Shown here one piece after another: positions 31,950 through 35,337 of a stretch of DNA of 35,337 nucleotides (the stretch's first letter is position 1; each line of letters starts with the position of its first letter). The notes under the pieces were generated by a model. That model was not told where the DNA came from. It saw nothing but the letters and a program-made list of their open reading frames with translations, and did no database searches. This DNA comes from Syntrophaceae bacterium UBA2192. GTDB taxonomy: Bacteria > Desulfobacterota > Syntrophia > Syntrophales > UBA2192. The DNA is taken from NCBI GenBank assembly GCA_002327315.1, contig DCVI01000017.1, forward strand, positions 1 through 35,337, written 5' to 3'. The position numbers and the translations under genes were made by a program.

Positions 31950-32258
31950 ATGAAGCCCCATTTCACCCATGCGGTCTTGTTATCAGCAGCGGCCCTGTTT
32001 TCCTGCACGGCGGATGATCGATTCGGGCCCATGCACGGGCCGGGAGGCGGCTGGCCGATGATGCACTACGGGTATGGGGGATGGTTCATGTGGCTGATTC
32101 TTGTAATCGTTATCGCGATGGCGATCTATTTTATCGTACAGGCGCAACGGGGCGGGAGCGCCCGCGAGACGCCCCTGGAGATCCTGAACAAGCGCTATGC
32201 GAAAGGGGAAATCACGAAGGAGGAATACGACCGCCTGAGGCGGGACCTCTCCGTTTGA
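31950..32258 (+). CDS. Small membrane protein with SHOCT domain
   Basis: 102 aa. A hydrophobic N-terminal leader ends in LFSC, a possible though atypical lipobox. Next comes a Gly/Met/His-rich stretch (GPMHGPGGGWPMMHYGYGG), one TM helix (about 46-65, MWLILVIVIAMAIYFIV), and a C-terminal SHOCT domain (LEILNKRYAKGEITKEEYDRL). SHOCT domains are short oligomerisation-type modules common at protein termini. The start ATG 31950 is set by a perfect CAGGAGGT site; an earlier in-frame start at 31791 is not supported. It precedes the cytochrome genes by 181 nt in the same direction. The Met/His cluster could bind a metal, but that is inference. Confidence 0.82.
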   Translation: MKPHFTHAVLLSAAALFSCTADDRFGPMHGPGGGWPMMHYGYGGWFMWLILVIVIAMAIYFIVQAQRGGSARETPLEILNKRYAKGEITKEEYDRLRRDLSV

Positions 32259-32439
32259 ACTCGCAAGGGCCGTTTTGCATCAGGAATCTGCCGGAAACGA
32301 TCAAGCGTATGGCGTATCCTCTTCTTAACCCCCACATGGAAATAAGCAACCTTGATTCGGGGAGGAGGGTTTCGCCGTGGAGATGTCCGGATTGGTTCGA
32401 TGGGTGTAACCTGCTGCATCCGCCCGAGAGGAGATGGCG

Positions 32440-33180
32440 ATGGAGATTTTTTACCATTTCCTTCAGAAAATGGGTTACGACCACCCGGTCCATCCGCCGA
32501 TCACCCATATCCCAATCGGCCTGATCGTCGCCGTATTCATTTTCGGATGCCTGTCCCTGATCGTCCGGCGCGAACTCCTGCCTGCTCCGGCCTACCGCCG
32601 CATCAACATTCTGGCTCTCCTGTTTCTCATGCCGACAATCCTGCTTGGCTACATGGACTGGATGTATTTTTACCGGGGCACCTGGTCGTTTCCTGTGACG
32701 GTCAAGTTCGTCCTCTCCGGGATCTTCCTTATCCTGCTCATCATCGCGATCATCCTGAACGGAAAGAATGAGACGCATTCGGGTAAAGCCGTGATGGTTT
32801 ACGGCCTCTGCGTCATCGCCGTCACCGGGCTTGGGTACTACGGGGGAGAACTCGTTTTCATGGGAACCGAGAAGGAGCACCCTCTCTCGGAGAGTCTCTC
32901 CATCGGGGAGAAGGTCTACGCGAAAAGCTGCGCCCCCTGCCACCCCGGATTGAAAGGCGTCGCCGGGACAAAGCCCCTGTCGGATTTCGATTCCTTCCTG
33001 TCGTTCATGAGAGACCCCCGGAAGCCCGACGGGTCACCCCTGCCCATGCCCGCCTTCTCGGCGGACAAGCTTCAGGATTGCGACGTCATTGCGCTCTTTC
33101 GCTACATCAACGTGGAGGGCCGAAGGGTAGCGTCGCGCGGGGCAAGGCCCGCATTACCGGCGGGACCCTTGAAACCCTAG
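32440..33180 (+). CDS. DUF2231-type membrane protein fused to monoheme cytochrome c
   Basis: 246 aa. The N-terminal part has four TM segments (about 22-42, 54-74, 88-108, 117-139) with His-rich YDHPVHPPITHIP typical of DUF2231. After a short linker a periplasmic cytochrome c domain carries one heme site CAPCH (164-168) and a probable distal ligand Met203 in LPMPAF. The start ATG 32440 has GAGGAG 6 nt upstream; the in-frame ATG at 32434 overlaps that site. It is followed 60 nt later by the decaheme cytochrome gene. An inner-membrane electron-transfer step feeding that cytochrome is the inferred role; no quinol site can be proven from sequence. Confidence 0.85.
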   Translation: MEIFYHFLQKMGYDHPVHPPITHIPIGLIVAVFIFGCLSLIVRRELLPAPAYRRINILALLFLMPTILLGYMDWMYFYRGTWSFPVTVKFVLSGIFLILLIIAIILNGKNETHSGKAVMVYGLCVIAVTGLGYYGGELVFMGTEKEHPLSESLSIGEKVYAKSCAPCHPGLKGVAGTKPLSDFDSFLSFMRDPRKPDGSPLPMPAFSADKLQDCDVIALFRYINVEGRRVASRGARPALPAGPLKP

Positions 33181-33240
33181 GAGCGGGCGATCGCCGCTCG
33201 ACCCGATCCACGTTTTTTCTGCATCGTGTGGAGCCACACC

Positions 33241-34170
33241 ATGGGACGCTGGCATTCCATCTTCTTTTTTGCCACCCTCGCAATCTCCCTCGCTGGAGCC
33301 GTCCTGATCCTGCCGCGAGACGATGCGGAGTCGGCCGGAATGGTGGGAACCGAGGTCTGCCGTCTCTGCCATCCCGATCGATACAAAAGCTATGCCGCCT
33401 CGATCCACGGCAAGAAGGTCGTGCCGGGCAACCCTGCCGCTCATGACGGATGCGAGTCCTGCCACGGGCCTGGGGCAGCCCACGTGGAACATAAGGGCGA
33501 AAAAGGCGTTGGTATTTCTGCCTTCGGGAAGCGGATATCGGATGCACGTGAGAAATCGGGGCGCTGCCTCCGCTGCCACGAAGATTTCAATACCCTGGCA
33601 TCCTGGGACATGGGACGCCACCGTCGGGAGGATGTCTCCTGCGACAACTGCCACAGCATTCACTCCGGCGGCCCCAAGAACCTCAAGAACGCCCTCCCCG
33701 ATCTATGCTGGAGCTGCCATCGGGTCGTAAGGGCCGAAGGGAATAAACAATCCCACCACCCGGTGAAAGAGCGGCGCATCGCCTGCAACGATTGCCACAA
33801 CCAGCATGGCGGGTTCGGCCCGAAGATGATCAAGGCCGATACGGTCAACGAGCTGTGCTACACCTGCCATGCTGACAAGCGCGGCCCCCACTTTTGGGAA
33901 CATCCCCCCGTGGAGGAAAACTGCCGGACCTGTCACACCCCGCATGGCAGCAACCATGCAAAGCTCCTCGTTCGGAAGCCCCCGCAGCTCTGCCAGAGCT
34001 GTCACAATGCCATAGGGCATCCCGGCTCGATCTACACCAACTTTGAAACCTTCAGGGGCTCCGCGGCGTCGGGCAAGAACCGGATGTTCGCCCGGTCCTG
34101 CCTGAACTGCCACTCGAACATCCACGGCAGCATGGGTCCCTCCACCAGGGGCGGACGGTTTGTCCGTTGA
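33241..34170 (+). CDS. DmsE/MtrA-family decaheme c-type cytochrome
   Basis: 309 aa. An N-terminal hydrophobic export signal (SIFFFATLAISLAGAVLIL) is followed by ten CXXCH heme sites starting at residues 40, 71, 109, 134, 156, 182, 206, 228, 251 and 287. Length and heme count match MtrA/DmsE/PioA-type periplasmic cytochromes that insert into an outer-membrane barrel to carry electrons across it. The start ATG 33241 has GGAG 7 nt upstream; GTG at 33226 would add five residues. The next gene, 13 nt downstream, encodes the MtrB/PioB-type partner. No extracellular MtrC-type cytochrome is seen before the window ends. Confidence 0.93.
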   Translation: MGRWHSIFFFATLAISLAGAVLILPRDDAESAGMVGTEVCRLCHPDRYKSYAASIHGKKVVPGNPAAHDGCESCHGPGAAHVEHKGEKGVGISAFGKRISDAREKSGRCLRCHEDFNTLASWDMGRHRREDVSCDNCHSIHSGGPKNLKNALPDLCWSCHRVVRAEGNKQSHHPVKERRIACNDCHNQHGGFGPKMIKADTVNELCYTCHADKRGPHFWEHPPVEENCRTCHTPHGSNHAKLLVRKPPQLCQSCHNAIGHPGSIYTNFETFRGSAASGKNRMFARSCLNCHSNIHGSMGPSTRGGRFVR

Positions 34171-34183
34171 AAGGACTGAGGCC

Positions 34184-35337
34184 ATGGATCGGAAAACCCT
34201 TCTGCTTGCATCGATCATCGGTTTGCTCTTCCTCGTGCCGTCTGCGTCCTTCTGTGAGGACGCTCAGGTCTCGGGGGAGGTCACGGGTGCGGCTCGCCTG
34301 ACGGACCACACGGGGAACAAGGCAAAGCTCTACGAATATGACGACGACCGGGACGGCGTCTACGGGGGGTTCCGGCTTCATGGTGAAAAGGACGGCAATT
34401 ACATCGACGCCCATGCCGCCGACATCGGATACGACACGCAGCGCTACCGCCTCGAGGGGGGTCAGTGGGGGAGCTACCGTTACAATCTGCGATATCAGGA
34501 GATTCCCCACAATTTCACCTTCGGGGCCCGCAGTATTTACAACGGCGCGGGCTCGACCTCGCTCACGTACCCGGTACAACCTCCGGGCACCGACATAAAT
34601 ACCTGGAGCCAGTTCGATTACCGGCTCGAGAGGGATCGCTTCAGGGGCGGGATCGGCCTCGAGAAGATGAAGCCCTATTTCTTCAACGTAGTCGTGGCCC
34701 AGGAAACGAAGAAAGGCATCTACCCGGCAGGCGCTGCCGGCACCTCGCCGGGCGGCATAGCCATCGAACTCCCGCGTCCCGTCGATACCACTGCGGACAG
34801 CCTTCACGTCGAGGCAGGTTATTCCCAGAAACCTTTTTTCCTGTCGGTGAACTACCTGCTGGGAACCTTTGACAACGATACCGAAAGGCTCTTCTTCAGG
34901 AATCCCGCGACGGACAACACGGCGTCAACAATGGACACCCTGACGTCGTCGCCCGACAACCACTACTGGCGGCTCGGCATCAAGGGGGCGGTGAAACTCC
35001 CCCTTCAGAGCAAATTGAGCGTCAATCTTGCGTCGTCGAGAATGACGTCCGAATCGAGCCTCCTTTCCTCCTACGTGTCCGGCGTGACCGCAGCAGCCTC
35101 CAACATAGGCATCCAGGGCCGGACCGGAATTTTGTTGAGCGATGCGACCTTCAATGGAAAAAGAGATGCCCTGAACTACGATTTCGTGCTCACATCTACA
35201 CCCCTTTCCCAACTCGACACGAAATTCTTCTACAGGCATTATGAGACGAAAAACAAGTCGGACCGGATCACGACGACGGACTCGACGGAATCGCCCTCGT
35301 CGTTTACCAATGATCTCTTTGATTACCGGAAGGACCG
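34184..35337 (+). CDS. MtrB/PioB-family outer-membrane beta-barrel protein (partial, 3' end outside window)
   Basis: At least 384 codons are open to the window end. A signal peptide (LLLASIIGLLFLVPSASF) precedes a mature part of repeated amphipathic beta strands, e.g. QVSGEVTGAARLTD, RYRLEGGQWGSYRYNLRYQ, FFLSVNYLLGTFDND and TKFFYRHYETKNK. NYNLRYQEIPHNF-like text is typical of decaheme-associated barrels. The N-terminal CXXC pair of Shewanella MtrB is not seen, which is closer to PioB. The ATG at 34184 follows AAAGGA/GAGG. It would sheath the decaheme cytochrome encoded 13 nt upstream in the outer membrane. About 650-750 residues are usual for the family, so roughly half is present. Confidence 0.88.
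   Translation, partial: MDRKTLLLASIIGLLFLVPSASFCEDAQVSGEVTGAARLTDHTGNKAKLYEYDDDRDGVYGGFRLHGEKDGNYIDAHAADIGYDTQRYRLEGGQWGSYRYNLRYQEIPHNFTFGARSIYNGAGSTSLTYPVQPPGTDINTWSQFDYRLERDRFRGGIGLEKMKPYFFNVVVAQETKKGIYPAGAAGTSPGGIAIELPRPVDTTADSLHVEAGYSQKPFFLSVNYLLGTFDNDTERLFFRNPATDNTASTMDTLTSSPDNHYWRLGIKGAVKLPLQSKLSVNLASSRMTSESSLLSSYVSGVTAAASNIGIQGRTGILLSDATFNGKRDALNYDFVLTSTPLSQLDTKFFYRHYETKNKSDRITTTDSTESPSSFTNDLFDYRKD

Noticed and set aside
32376..32410. Ten-codon frame with a GGAGGAGG site upstream of the DUF2231-cytochrome gene
   Set aside because: Too short to judge; no regulatory hairpin or codon bias supports a leader peptide.
33181..33218. GC-rich near-palindrome (around GCGATCGC) followed by T6 between the cytochrome genes
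   Set aside because: The T-tract is separated from the stem by 13 nt, and the genes form a coherent same-strand set, so a terminator is unlikely.
1..35337. CRISPR arrays, tRNA or rRNA genes, transposases, integrases, phage genes
   Set aside because: None was seen: no regularly spaced direct repeats of suitable length, no cloverleaf-like sequence noticed, and no recombinase motifs in the translations.

Overview
The window is GC-rich, densely coded bacterial chromosome. The first 31 kb are almost entirely minus-strand genes and the last 4 kb are plus-strand. The content points to an anaerobic, probably Desulfobacterota-like (Syntrophales-type 'deltaproteobacterial') Gram-negative: a decaheme MtrA/DmsE cytochrome with an MtrB/PioB porin, c-type cytochromes, and large compatible-solute and alpha-glucan gene sets. 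This placement is an inference from gene content, not a phylogenetic result.

Layout, following minus-strand transcription from right to left. (1) 30359-31033 is a secreted protein of unknown function and 29772-30272 a MarR regulator. (2) A sigma70-type promoter (29571-29599) precedes a seven-gene, mostly overlapping cluster: otsA, otsB, a DUF5752-like gene, treT, a gpgP/mpgP-type phosphatase, a GT2 glycosyltransferase and gpgS. It encodes trehalose synthesis by two routes plus glucosylglycerate, or a mannosylated derivative. (3) A second strong promoter (21851-21879) with a leader of about 270 nt precedes a P-type cation ATPase, a small alarmone synthetase 2 nt downstream, a universal stress protein, pfkB, a beta-phosphoglucomutase-like/trehalose-phosphatase fusion, a GH65 phosphorylase-like enzyme, phaC, and an internally deleted remnant of htpX. 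(4) A third strong promoter (10288-10316) precedes mgtE, glgA, treZ, a DUF3536-type GH57 enzyme and treY, the glucan-to-trehalose route. (5) Positions 1-258 are non-coding, with hairpins, an inverted repeat and heptanucleotide arrays.

The plus strand from 31222 holds a small exported protein, a SHOCT-domain membrane protein, a four-TM DUF2231 protein fused to a monoheme cytochrome c, a decaheme periplasmic cytochrome and the 5' part of an MtrB/PioB-type outer-membrane barrel cut by the window end. The last genes look like an extracellular electron-transfer conduit.

The main interest is one contiguous stress island carrying at least four enzymatic routes connected to trehalose (OtsA/OtsB, TreT, GlgA-TreY/TreZ, and GH65 with a PGM/phosphatase fusion), a glucosylglycerate route, two ion transporters, an alarmone synthetase and a Usp protein, in three transcription blocks. 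Start sites were refined by Shine-Dalgarno position where possible. No tRNA, rRNA, CRISPR or transposase was seen.
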